Shown: piece by piece, positions 1 to 8,600 of the stretch | Layout: every line of letters starts with the position of its first letter | Numbering within the stretch: position 1 is the first letter of the stretch | Source: an uncultured Schlesneria sp. | GTDB lineage: Bacteria > Planctomycetota > Planctomycetia > Planctomycetales > Planctomycetaceae | NCBI GenBank assembly: GCA_903858935.1 | Contig: CAIOKO010000280.1 | Span: 1 to 41,802, forward strand | Direction: 5' to 3' | DNA: 41,802 bases | Made by a program: the position numbers and the translations under genes | Notes under the pieces: generated by a model | Seen by the model: only the letters and a program-made list of their open reading frames with translations | Told to the model about the DNA's origin: nothing | Database searches by the model: none

Positions 1-94
1 CGCTCACCTGCGCGGAGCCACTGCCCCAAATCGAAAGAGCGGGCGCCTGGCTGTCGCCAGTCTCTCTAATTAAATCCGTTTTCTGGTCTAGACA

Positions 95-643
95 ATGGGG
101 TCCACCGTAGTTAGCGACACACTCTTTTTCGATCAACGGCTGAATACGATGACGACCGACGATCTTCTCAGTGAGTTATCGATCAAAATCTACGAGCGGC
201 CGCTGTCAGACATGCGCAACAACGGCGGAATCCGCGATCTGTCGAATCCAATCGCTGTCATGATGTTGGTCTTCGATTTTGAGACGGAAGTCTCAATGAA
301 TGGAATCAACAACTTCATAGGAAATAGCACGGGGATTTACGCCAAAGAAACTGTTGCCGCGTTGGAGCTGATTGGCTGCTCCAATCAATCGAAACAATTA
401 AAAACAATTCTGGAGACCGCAGCGGCTGCGGCAATGACTTACGATACGATTCAACAAGATCGTTCAGGGCTTTCAGAATACGTTATCACCAGTTTCGCGC
501 AACTCCACGATGAGAAATGGGAACGGGCAAACTCAGAAATCGGCAAACTCGAATCAGAAATTGATTACGCCGACATCATGGTTCATGCAGAACGGTTTGT
601 TATCACTCACCAGAACGAATTTCGCGTTGCCCTGGGTCGATAG
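95..643 (+). CDS. DUF4375 (DMP19-like) domain protein
   Basis: The 182-residue protein has the layout of the DUF4375/DMP19-like family: an N-terminal helical part, then a core around residues 66-115 with an asparagine-rich turn followed by the pattern 'FIGNSTGIYAKETVAALEL', where members usually read N-S-S-G-x-x-A-x-E. A helical, charged C-terminal tail follows. There is no signal peptide, so it is probably cytoplasmic. Neither the ATG at 95 nor the in-frame ATG at 149 (residue 19) has a clear Shine-Dalgarno sequence, so the start is uncertain. The family includes a Neisseria DNA-mimic protein, but most members have no known role and I infer none here. It is followed by two other small genes of unknown role on the same strand. 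Confidence 0.7.
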   Translation: MGSTVVSDTLFFDQRLNTMTTDDLLSELSIKIYERPLSDMRNNGGIRDLSNPIAVMMLVFDFETEVSMNGINNFIGNSTGIYAKETVAALELIGCSNQSKQLKTILETAAAAAMTYDTIQQDRSGLSEYVITSFAQLHDEKWERANSEIGKLESEIDYADIMVHAERFVITHQNEFRVALGR

Positions 644-817
644 GTCGATTGCATGGAAATTCACCTTAAACGAAACATAAACGACGCGCAACAAAGGGAG
701 CAACCCGCGCGGCGGATCGGACGGATCCCGCCATCAATGGTTCTTGGCCGCCAACGGGTTACCTTAGTCGATCATCGAGCAAAGTTTTCTTATGAATAAA
801 TGTCAGGAATTTTGCCA

Positions 818-1189
818 ATGATTCATGACAATCAACCGACGACTGTCGCAGAAATTATCGCAAGGTATCGGGATTGCGACCGCATATTCATTGATCTCGA
901 CCTGGAAGACGAAATGGATTTTGCTGATGCACATCTTGAAGGAGCGATTTTTGATGGAACATGGCTATCAGAAGCAAGTTTCCGAGGATGCAAACTGCAA
1001 CACGCAAGCTTTCGACGCTGTAATCTGAAATGTACCGACTTTCGCGGGGCGGATCTTCGGAATACTGTTTTTTGTGAAGCTGCACTCGAGTGCTCAGAAT
1101 TTGCCGGCGCAATCTTGGATGGTGCGATCTTTACCGGATCAACGTCTTACGGATATACGTTGAAGGACGACGACTTGCCCCCTCAATGA
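818..1189 (+). CDS. Pentapeptide-repeat protein
   Basis: This small protein (123 residues from 818) has a short N-terminal helix and then tandem five-residue units of the A(D/N)LxX type, for example ADAHLEGAIF, GCKLQHASFRRCNLKCTDFRGADLRNTVF and AILDGAIF, over about residues 35-110. Such repeats fold as a right-handed quadrilateral beta-helix. Large members can mimic DNA or bind proteins; small ones like this have no assigned function. An ATG at 800 would add six residues, but 818 is preferred because AGGA lies about ten bases upstream, whereas nothing suitable precedes 800. No signal peptide is visible. The family call is secure; the role is unknown. Confidence 0.8.
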   Translation: MIHDNQPTTVAEIIARYRDCDRIFIDLDLEDEMDFADAHLEGAIFDGTWLSEASFRGCKLQHASFRRCNLKCTDFRGADLRNTVFCEAALECSEFAGAILDGAIFTGSTSYGYTLKDDDLPPQ

Positions 1190-1324
1190 AGTTTAACTTT
1201 TCGCCGAAAGTTCAAATGAGTCGGGACTCATCAACACACATTTCACGGTCTTACTTTTCGTTGGCGGCGTTTTACTTCTTGATTGTTGGAAGGCCGAACG
1301 AGGCATTGAAGTTGCGGAGCGAGC

Positions 1325-1663
1325 ATGAAGGATCTGATGATTGACGCTTGCCGCTGGCATGTGGACGCTGAGGCTAAGCCGAACAAGCAGCGGGCGCTCG
1401 ACCACTTTCGGGAAATTTACACTGTGCTGCTCGATTTTCTACGAGTAGAGGGACTACTCGCCGAACCCACGCTCGGTCAGGAAGTCCCTGACTGGCTGGA
1501 GTTCGAGTTTTATCGGACGCACCTGACCGACGAGGGGTACGAATTGGTGCGTCTGTGCCACGGTACCTGGAACCCGGCGTTTGGTCAGGGCCACACCCAG
1601 CGGCACCTGACACAGTGGCGGCGGAAGCTTGCTCAGCTGCGCGGAGACAAAAGAACCAATTAG
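1325..1663 (+). CDS. Hypothetical protein, 112 aa
   Basis: I do not recognise this family. The composition looks like a genuine soluble protein: rich in Trp, Glu, Leu and His, with a helical N-terminal half and a basic C-terminal tail (RHLTQWRRKLAQLRG). GGAG lies six bases before the ATG at 1325. A second in-frame Met is at residue 5. The opposite strand carries a 130-codon open frame (1374-1766) with shadow-like composition. No signal peptide or membrane segment is present. It is the third small plus-strand gene in the first 1.7 kb and may belong with its two neighbours, but nothing links them functionally. Confidence 0.55.
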   Translation: MKDLMIDACRWHVDAEAKPNKQRALDHFREIYTVLLDFLRVEGLLAEPTLGQEVPDWLEFEFYRTHLTDEGYELVRLCHGTWNPAFGQGHTQRHLTQWRRKLAQLRGDKRTN

Positions 1664-1754
1664 CCTTATTAACGACTCGTAAATGAGTATCCTTCGAGAA
1701 TACGGAAAAAACGCGCGTCATGAAATACGCTCGATGGCCGCGAATGACCCAATT

Positions 1755-1778
1755 AGCCTGACACATTTTCTTCAGGCT
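1755..1778. repeat. Short hairpin before PQQ-propeller gene
   Basis: AGCCTGA and TCAGGCT form a perfect stem around a 10-nt loop, and one more T-A pair can extend it outwards. No T-tract follows on the plus strand, so it is not a clear intrinsic terminator. It sits just upstream of the repeat at 1783. Confidence 0.4.
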
Positions 1779-1782
1779 AGGG

Positions 1783-1820
1783 GCAAAGGCCTGTTAACCA
1801 CCACTGCGGGGGTGGTGGGG
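1783..1820 (+). repeat. Solo copy of GTTAACCAC repeat arm
   Basis: This 38-bp segment (GCAAAGGCCTGTTAACCACC, then a GGGG-GTGGTGG half) matches both arms of the long inverted-repeat element at 40331-40500. It contains a hairpin, CCACCAC pairing with GTGGTGG. It lies in the gap before the PQQ-propeller gene. Confidence 0.6.
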
Positions 1821-1951
1821 ATTCGCTTTAGTTTTCGGTGCCATGTATTGAGTTCCGCCTGAATTGCTGCCACGATATTCGAACGCCCCGCTGGTGCTTG
1901 GCGACGAGAGAATGGGGCGAGACCAGTTTGATACCAAATGGGGAGCCGTTC

Positions 1952-3166
1952 ATGCGAAGTTTGATCGTTATCTGTGCGTGGATTGGATGGGCTGCGATTG
2001 TCCAGGCGGGCGATTGGCGTCAATTCCGTGGCAGCGAATCGAACGGCCTCGGCGATGATGTCGCTCCGCCAACCAGTTGGTCCGCCACCGAAAACATCGG
2101 TTGGAAAAGCTCTCTTCCAGGTCGAGGTCTCTCGTCACCAATTGTGGTGGGTGATCGAGTCTTTGTGACCTGTTCCAGCGGGTATCGTGGCGATCGCTTA
2201 CATGTCCTTTGCTTTAACGCTGCAGATGGATCGAAGTTGTGGGAACGACAGTTCTCGGCGACGGGGCGGACATCGCATCATCAGAAGACGTGTGTTGCCT
2301 CGTCGACACCTGTCAGCGACGGGCAGCGGGTCTTCGCTTTGTTCTCAAGCAATGATCTGGCCTGTCTTGATCTGGACGGAAACCTGGAATGGTTTCGAGG
2401 TCTGACGTACGACCACCCGAATGCTTCAAACAGTCTTGGTATGGCGTCATCGCCGATCGTTGTCGGATCAACGCTGATCACTCAAATTGAGAATGACAGC
2501 GAGTCTCTGGCGACGGGAATCGATGTCGCGACAGGCGTGTCCCGCTGGACTTCGGCTCGGCCGAAGAAAGCAAACTGGTCATCGGCAATCGTCTGGCCGA
2601 AACGGTATGGCGGCCATGAAGACCTGGCGCTGCTGCAGTCATCCGAGGGAATCGCTGCCGTTCGACCACTGACTGGCGACGTTGTCTGGAAATACACTGA
2701 CGGTGCCTCGACGATTAGTTCGTCGGTTGCATCGGATGGAATACTTTACGCAGCCTCAAAGGGGATCACTGCTCTGAAACCACCTGGTGAAAGCGCAAGT
2801 CTGGAGAAGATCTGGCAAACGAACAAACTTGACCCTCGCACAATCAGCCCACTTGTTTACAACGGTCGGTTGTATTCGATCAATGGTGCGGGAGTCTTGC
2901 TCGCGGCGGATCTGAAGACGGGTGATGTCAAATGGCAAACTCGAGTGGCCGGCCCATTCAGCGGTTCTCCCGTTGCAGCTGGGGGGCACTTGTACGTTTT
3001 CAACGAAAAGGGTGACGGACACTGCGTGAAGCTGGGTGACGAGGCTGGCGAAGTGGTCCACACGGGAAACCTCAATGGAGAAGTTTTCTTGTGTACGCCA
3101 GCCGTTTCCAACGGTGCGATTTACGTTCGCAGCGATCAAAACCTTTGGAAAATTTCGGCGAAGTAA
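1952..3166 (+). CDS. Exported PQQ-like beta-propeller protein
   Basis: The 404-residue protein begins with a signal peptide (MRSLIVICAWIGWAAIVQA) followed by GDWRQFRG, the usual first blade of planctomycete PQQ-binding-like (PQQ_2/quinoprotein alcohol dehydrogenase-like) propellers. Blades carry repeated patterns of the form 'SSPIVVGDRVFV', 'LDLDGNLEW', 'TGDVVWKY' and 'TGDVKWQT'. Reading frame stays open upstream to 1838, but the ATG at 1952 is chosen because GGGGAG precedes it by six bases and the signal peptide starts there. No dehydrogenase catalytic residues are evident, so it may be a BamB-like scaffold or ligand-binding protein rather than an enzyme. It is probably periplasmic. crcB starts 3 nt after the stop and is likely co-transcribed. 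Confidence 0.9.
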   Translation: MRSLIVICAWIGWAAIVQAGDWRQFRGSESNGLGDDVAPPTSWSATENIGWKSSLPGRGLSSPIVVGDRVFVTCSSGYRGDRLHVLCFNAADGSKLWERQFSATGRTSHHQKTCVASSTPVSDGQRVFALFSSNDLACLDLDGNLEWFRGLTYDHPNASNSLGMASSPIVVGSTLITQIENDSESLATGIDVATGVSRWTSARPKKANWSSAIVWPKRYGGHEDLALLQSSEGIAAVRPLTGDVVWKYTDGASTISSSVASDGILYAASKGITALKPPGESASLEKIWQTNKLDPRTISPLVYNGRLYSINGAGVLLAADLKTGDVKWQTRVAGPFSGSPVAAGGHLYVFNEKGDGHCVKLGDEAGEVVHTGNLNGEVFLCTPAVSNGAIYVRSDQNLWKISAK

Positions 3167-3169
3167 CGT

Positions 3170-3559
3170 ATGTGGAATCTGTTACTTGTCGGGATGGGCG
3201 GCAGCCTGGGCGCGATGCTGAGATTCGGCATCAGCACGATGATGAAGGCATGGCTTCCCGGCTATATGGGTGCGGGAACACTGATCGTCAATGTCGTTGG
3301 ATCATTGGCGATCGGTTACGTTCTGGGTGCGCCACACGATTCGAAAAGTGTTGCCGAATCAACGCGACTTTTTTTCGTAGTCGGTGTACTCGGTGGCCTG
3401 ACGACCTTTTCGTCATTGGCGTACGAAACGTTTTTTATCGCTAACAATCCTGGCGGCGGAATCGCGATAAGTTTGGGGCACATGACCGCAAATGTGATGC
3501 TCGGTCTGGCTGCCGTCTGGTTTGGAGCCTATTTGGCTCGCGCCGTTCCAATCATTTGA
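3170..3559 (+). CDS. crcB: Fluoride ion channel CrcB/FluC
   Basis: The protein is 129 residues, normal for CrcB/FluC, with four predicted membrane segments. Family signatures are present in order: G-x-x-G-A-x-x-R-F near the N-terminus (GSLGAMLRFG, 11-20), the conserved Asn41 in GTLIVNVVGS (36-45), and GLTTFSS (76-82), which carries the phenylalanine/serine pore track. FluC proteins are dual-topology dimers that export fluoride and protect cytoplasmic enzymes. The start lies 3 nt after the PQQ-propeller stop with no good Shine-Dalgarno sequence of its own, which suggests translational coupling. I see no fluoride riboswitch in front of either gene. Confidence 0.95.
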   Translation: MWNLLLVGMGGSLGAMLRFGISTMMKAWLPGYMGAGTLIVNVVGSLAIGYVLGAPHDSKSVAESTRLFFVVGVLGGLTTFSSLAYETFFIANNPGGGIAISLGHMTANVMLGLAAVWFGAYLARAVPII

Positions 3560-3583
3560 AATGGACTTTTCAGTCGTGTATCC

Positions 3584-3655
3584 CGGGAAGAGGAAGCTCC
3601 TGCTGAGACACGAAGTGAGTACATGCATCGGCTCGGCGGGAGCCTCGCCCTCCCG
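3584..3655. repeat. Imperfect inverted-repeat element, 72 bp
   Basis: Arms of 26 bp (3584-3609 and 3630-3655) are reverse complements at 19 of 26 positions by my alignment. The right arm reads GGCTCGGCGGGAGCCTCG onward. The element fills the space between the convergent crcB and membrane-protein genes and could fold as a transcript end. Confidence 0.5.
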
Positions 3656-3678
3656 AATACTTACGCCGTTCGTGTGAA

Positions 3679-4050
3679 TCAGGCCTTGCGCAGGAAGAAG
3701 TAGGCCGAACCAAGGAATATCAGCCATTCCGTGGCAGCCAAGTACGATGTGGTCGATTCAATTCCGCTATAAAGAAAAAAACTCATCGTCCGAAAGAGGA
3801 CGAGGCATGCGTGAATTACCAAGCACGCAAAAAGCGGAAACGCGGACTCTTCAGGTCGGTAAAGGGGCCAGAGAAAAATGAGCCCCAAAGCCAGTTCAAG
3901 ACCGCCGTAGACAACCAGAAATTCGGATTGTCCCGAACCTGGCTGAAGGGAGAAGCCAACCCCCTTCGCCGTTTTGTCCGGTTGCAGCGAACACCAGCCG
4001 GCTAACCCGATGTAGGCAAAGCCAACCAGTGCCAGAAAGATTTTTACCAC
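3679..4050 (-). CDS. Small four-helix membrane protein (DUF4345-like)
   Basis: The 123-residue protein has four hydrophobic stretches, near residues 3-20, 45-63, 68-90 and 103-120, with a short polar loop after the first that contains 'PDKTAKGVGF'. This layout resembles DUF4345-type membrane proteins; the assignment is by eye and family function is unknown. The start codon is GTG at 4050, because no in-frame ATG lies between it and the upstream stop. It begins 16 nt after the stop of the type III polyketide synthase gene, so the two are probably one transcription unit. The pairing suggests a role in handling or membrane insertion of a lipid-like polyketide, which is inference only. Confidence 0.8.
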   Translation of the reverse strand: MVKIFLALVGFAYIGLAGWCSLQPDKTAKGVGFSLQPGSGQSEFLVVYGGLELALGLIFLWPLYRPEESAFPLFACLVIHACLVLFRTMSFFLYSGIESTTSYLAATEWLIFLGSAYFFLRKA

Positions 4051-4066
4051 AGGTGACTCGACCGTG

Positions 4067-5182
4067 TTAAATTTCCGAATTCAGCAACATCGCTTCGATC
4101 GTCAGACCTGGCCCGAATCCCAAGGCGACAACGGGACCACGTCGTGGTTCTTCCTGAATTCGATTCAGCAGGAACAGGACGGTTGCAGACGACATATTGC
4201 CATACTGAGCGAGAATTTCGCGAGCCGGTGCAACGTCTTCACTGGAGAGAGATAACGCAGCCAGGCAGGCATCCAGAATTCGCGGGCCACCGGGATGAAT
4301 TGCCCAGCCCTTCACGTCCTGGATCGTCAGACCTTCTTTCGCCAGAAAGGACGTCATCCAGGGTCCCAGGTTCTTTTCGATCAAGCCAGGCACCTTTTGC
4401 GACAAGGTCATTTCGAAACCATGGTCGCCGATTTTCCAGCTCATCGCACCGAGGGTCCCTTCCAGAAGATGCGATCCACTGCGAATCATTTCGTACTTCG
4501 ACTGGATCGGACTTTGACCTTCAGGAGCGGATCGGCAGACGACGGCTGCTGAGCCGTCTGCAAACAGAGCGTTTGCAATCACTTTTTCGGTCGACCAGCC
4601 GTAATGGTGGTGCAGGCTGCACAATTCAACGGAGCAGATCAGAACCACTGCTTTTGGATCGGCTTCGACGAATGCCTTCGCAACTCGCAAAGCATTAAAC
4701 GATCCGTGGCATCCCATAAACCCGACATGAGTTCGAGCCGTATCTGGCGACATACCTAACTGTTGAATCAGGCCGATGTCGAAACCAGGAGCATAAAAGC
4801 CACTGCACGAAACGGTGATCAGATGAGTGATTTCCGAGACATCCTGGTCGGCATGCGCGAGAGCTGCCTCGCAGGATTCCATGGCCAGCGCGAGGGCATG
4901 TTCTTCATATTTTTCCATACGAGCATGAGTGGTCGGACCACGATCATCTTCGTCGCTACGTGGTTGGAAAAAACCTTCAGAAATATCTGCTGGAATCCCA
5001 TTGTGTTCCTGGAGCAGCACGGTGCCTCGTTCGTTGACCCCGGCACCCTGGTAAATCATTTGCATCACACGGCGATGTTCGTCTGAATCGCAGCACAATG
5101 ATTGCATCGCCTCATACGCGAGATTCTGTTCGACACTTCCCGCAGGTACAGCGGTTCCAAGACCCGTGATCAACATTGCCAT
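4067..5182 (-). CDS. Type III polyketide synthase
   Basis: This 371-residue protein belongs to the chalcone/stilbene synthase family. The catalytic triad is visible: Cys158 in VGFMGCHGS, His296 in GWAIHPGGPRILDA and Asn329 in YGNMSSATV. The C-terminal GFGPGLT motif of the family is also present. Such enzymes extend an acyl-CoA starter with malonyl-CoA and cyclise the product to pyrones, resorcinols or phloroglucinols; starter and product cannot be told from sequence. The frame is open upstream to 5332, but the ATG at 5182 is preferred because AGAGG lies nine bases before it and family homology (MLITGLGTAVP) begins there. It is the first gene of a likely two-gene operon with the small membrane protein downstream. 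The protein is probably cytoplasmic. Confidence 0.93.
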   Translation of the reverse strand: MAMLITGLGTAVPAGSVEQNLAYEAMQSLCCDSDEHRRVMQMIYQGAGVNERGTVLLQEHNGIPADISEGFFQPRSDEDDRGPTTHARMEKYEEHALALAMESCEAALAHADQDVSEITHLITVSCSGFYAPGFDIGLIQQLGMSPDTARTHVGFMGCHGSFNALRVAKAFVEADPKAVVLICSVELCSLHHHYGWSTEKVIANALFADGSAAVVCRSAPEGQSPIQSKYEMIRSGSHLLEGTLGAMSWKIGDHGFEMTLSQKVPGLIEKNLGPWMTSFLAKEGLTIQDVKGWAIHPGGPRILDACLAALSLSSEDVAPAREILAQYGNMSSATVLFLLNRIQEEPRRGPVVALGFGPGLTIEAMLLNSEI

Positions 5183-5617
5183 CGTGTAAAACCTCTGTCG
5201 AATTCGGCGGTGTGCCGATCCGCCTTTTTCCAGGATTCGCCGTCGTCCCGCCTCGGGCGAGATCACCGTCAATGACGTTCGGGCGAGCAAAAAAAAAACC
5301 AGTATGTCCGAACACTCAACAGGTTCGGTCACACCAGCTTACTCAGTAACAAGTTCCCAGCTCCGGTCGGGACTACTCTTTATCAAGTCTTCTGACGGTT
5401 AAGCACAACTATTCGATTCGCGTTATAGTCGACTAAACCGATAGGATATCATACGCCCTGTCCATCCCCATGCAAGCAAGAGGGGCTGAATTTTTCGTAT
5501 TCGATCAATCTCGAACCCGAGGAAAAGCGAGAATGAGAAAAGGTGGCAAGCCTTCACCAGCCGGTTTATTTTGACTTAACATCACAAAAGGTCACTTTGA
5601 AAACTCCTTATTGAGTC
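5183..5617. other. Gene-free leader region of polyketide synthase
   Basis: These 435 bp separate the polyketide synthase start from the stop of the large cytochrome gene on the same strand. They should hold the synthase promoter, but I find no pair of boxes good enough to call. A run of ten A (5289-5298), read as T on the transcribed minus strand, lies about 110 bp before the start codon. No coding region is supported. Confidence 0.5.
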
Positions 5618-8600
5618 TCAGTTTACGAACAGAAACTCGTTGCTGTTTAAAAGCAATCGGCACAAATTCGCCAGCCCGTGCCGGTTCGTGTAAGCGATCG
5701 CATCGAGTGTTTCATTGCTTGTGGGAGGGCGACAAAAGATCAACCGGAAAGCCCGATTGACTTGCGCCTGCGGGAGTGGAGCAACCTCATTGGAATTCTC
5801 ATTTTCACGGGCAATTTCCTGATCGATTCGAACTGCAATATACGCGCAATGCTCACAAATAAATTTGTCATTCCATAGCGACAGGGCCTGCTGAACGGTG
5901 ACACCGTTCGTTCTGGCGGGGACGATTTGATCACCTGACGGGCAGTCGAGTGACTCCATAAGCGGATCGGGCAGCGTACGGAAAAGAAACCGATAAATAC
6001 TCCGCCGCCGACCCGCCTCCGTACCGGGGTCAAATTTTGAATAGTCGACCCGGGGCGTGACGTGAATTCCAGGCTGAAGATCGAATTGTCGATCCGACGG
6101 CCCACCCATGCGCAGGTCTATGCGATCAGAAATCGCCAGAATGGCGTCACGGATTGACTCTGCATCCAGACGAGTTCGGTTCATTCGCCAGAGGAAACGG
6201 TTGTCGGCGTCGAGCGACAGCCGCGAATCCTGCGTCGAGGGATCGTCCAATGATGGACCACTCTTTGAAAGTGGATTTTCAACTTTTTGCTGGTATGCCT
6301 GGCTCATCACGATCATTCGATGCAATTTCTTTAGCGACTGATCGCCGTCGCGGAATTCTACTGCCAGCCAGTCAAGCAATTCCGGGTGAGTCGGTTTTTC
6401 ACCCATGTGCCCAAAGTCGTTGAGGGTCCCGACTAGCCCGCGCCCAAAGTGGTGGTGCCAGATGCGATTGACAATCGATCGCCACGTCAGCGGATTATTT
6501 TTATTCGTGAGCCATCGCGCCAGCGCCGCACGTCTTGCGGATTCAGCATCGGTTGCAGGAATTTCGAATTGAGACGGCAAAGTTGTGACACATGCCAGGG
6601 CACCAGGGGTGACTTCCCCTCTCGGGTGACGAATATCTCCTCGATGGAGAATGTGAATCGTCCGGGGACCTGGCGGTGGCCGTAACGATCCATCTGGTTC
6701 GAAGTCTGCCGCTGCAGCGTAGACGAGATTTTGCTTCGGCAATGAGTTTAACGAGCGCGAAACCTCATCCAGCTGCTGAAACCTCGCGAGTTCGAAACGT
6801 TGAGTATCGTTACGCCTGGTTGGTGGAATGGCCAGAATCATCGCGATTGCGTCAGGGATCGCTTCAACGCCAACGGGTCTGGCAGCTCCTGTCAGCGATA
6901 GCCGGGCTCTTCCAATCAGATGTCCCCGACCATGCCGCTGCTTCAGGACAAAGCGAAGGCCAATTGTTTTAGCTGGTTTATCGGGGTTCGCCTTGGTGTT
7001 TGAAGAATCACGATGGGTACGGTCGGGTTCATGTAATCGAATTGGCTCTTTCAGTTCGAAAACAGCATGATGCGATTTCCCCTCTTGCGGATGGATGCCC
7101 CATGCTGTCGGTTCGTTTTGATCAATCGCTTTTGAAATCTCCCAGTCCTGCTGATTGAAATCGGCAGTCGGATTTATGAGTGTAAGCTTCTGATTGCTTC
7201 CCTCCAAAAACACCTCAAATTCCGAGAGATGCAAGTTGCCATTATCTGGTTGCCGACCGGGACCACCATGAGGCAGACTGTCGTGAGTAAGAACTTCCAG
7301 GCGAATCGCGGTGATCTGTTCGAAGGCCGCCCCTGCCGGTTTGCCGGGAACTCCTGCTCCATGATCCCTGGGAACTTTGGCAGCACTTAAAACGTCAGCT
7401 TCCTCAAGAGTGCGTTCTTTCTTTTGACCCGGTCCGGAATCTTGGTCTTTCTGGTTGCCGTTTTCCGTATGTTCTGCAGTCAACTGGGTAAACAGCAGTG
7501 GTGCCGAAACGATTGTTACCGTGTCCATTTCGGGCCTCAACCCCGAAGAGAGAATCGAGCCATCTTCCAGTTTTTCGAGCGTCGCCCCGTCCGAGGATGT
7601 GAAAGACACGGCATCGACGACGTGCCAATCGATCGCCTTCGACGCTCGGCTTTGCTCCCAGATCGCAATTCTCTGCTGGACTTCGCTCGACATCAATCTT
7701 TCGACTTCCGACGGCGAACGTTGCTCGATGTCGTGTTTGCGACGGGACAATTCCGTTCGCTGCCGGTGTATCTCAGGGTCAGCGTCGTACCGGCGATTGG
7801 CTCGTTCAACACCTGAAAACACCGCTTGTAACGAGTAATAATCGCGTTGACTGATCGGGTCGAACTTATGGTCGTGGCAGCGGGCACATTGGACAGTCAG
7901 GCTGCAAAAATTGTTCATAACATTCGACAGCATGTCATCACGATCAAGGTATCTGGCGACCTGACGGTCGATCGTATCTTCTCGAATATCACGCAACGAA
8001 CTTTCATCCCAGGGTCCGGCGGCGAGAAATCCCAGTGCTGCGATGGCGGATGGATCGCCCGGAAAAAGGACGTCCCCCGCAATTTGTTCCTCAACGAAGC
8101 GGGAATAAGGTTTGTCGTCATTCAAAGACTTAATCAGGTAATCCCGATAAGGCCAGGCATGCTCGCGTATTCGGTCCTGATCGTTGCCGTGTGTCTCGGC
8201 GAAATGAGCAGCGTCGAGCCAATGGCGAGCCCAGCGTTCGCCGTATCGCGGAGATTTCAACAATCGATCGACAAGCGCCTCGTATGCGTTGGGATCGGGA
8301 TCGGCGATAAACGCATCGACTTCGTCTGCGGTCGGTGGTAAGCCAATCAAGTCAAATGAGACGCGACGGATCAATGTCCGCCGATCCGCCTGTCCGACCG
8401 AGCGGAAGCTCTTTTCGGTCCGCTTCGCCCGGATATAAGCATCGATCGGAGATTCATCTACCGACTGGCCGTTCGTCAGTTCACTCAGCGGGACACTTGG
8501 TTGGGCAAGCAGTTTCAACGACCATAAATCGTTTTTATCGGAGACGGTTCCTGCGACGTCGTCCGGCCAGGATGCCCCTTGATCAATCCACGCTCGAATC

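Noticed and set aside
1374-1766. A 130-codon minus-strand frame opposite the 112-residue orphan
   Set aside because: Composition is rich in Arg, Ala, Ser and Pro like a shadow frame, and the plus-strand frame has a ribosome site.
1664-1951. Possible fluoride riboswitch before the propeller-crcB pair
   Set aside because: I looked for the conserved fluoride-riboswitch pattern and found only a short hairpin and a repeat arm.
5183-5332. N-terminal extension of the polyketide synthase
   Set aside because: The extension has no resemblance to the family, and the ATG at 5182 has a good ribosome site and starts the conserved sequence.
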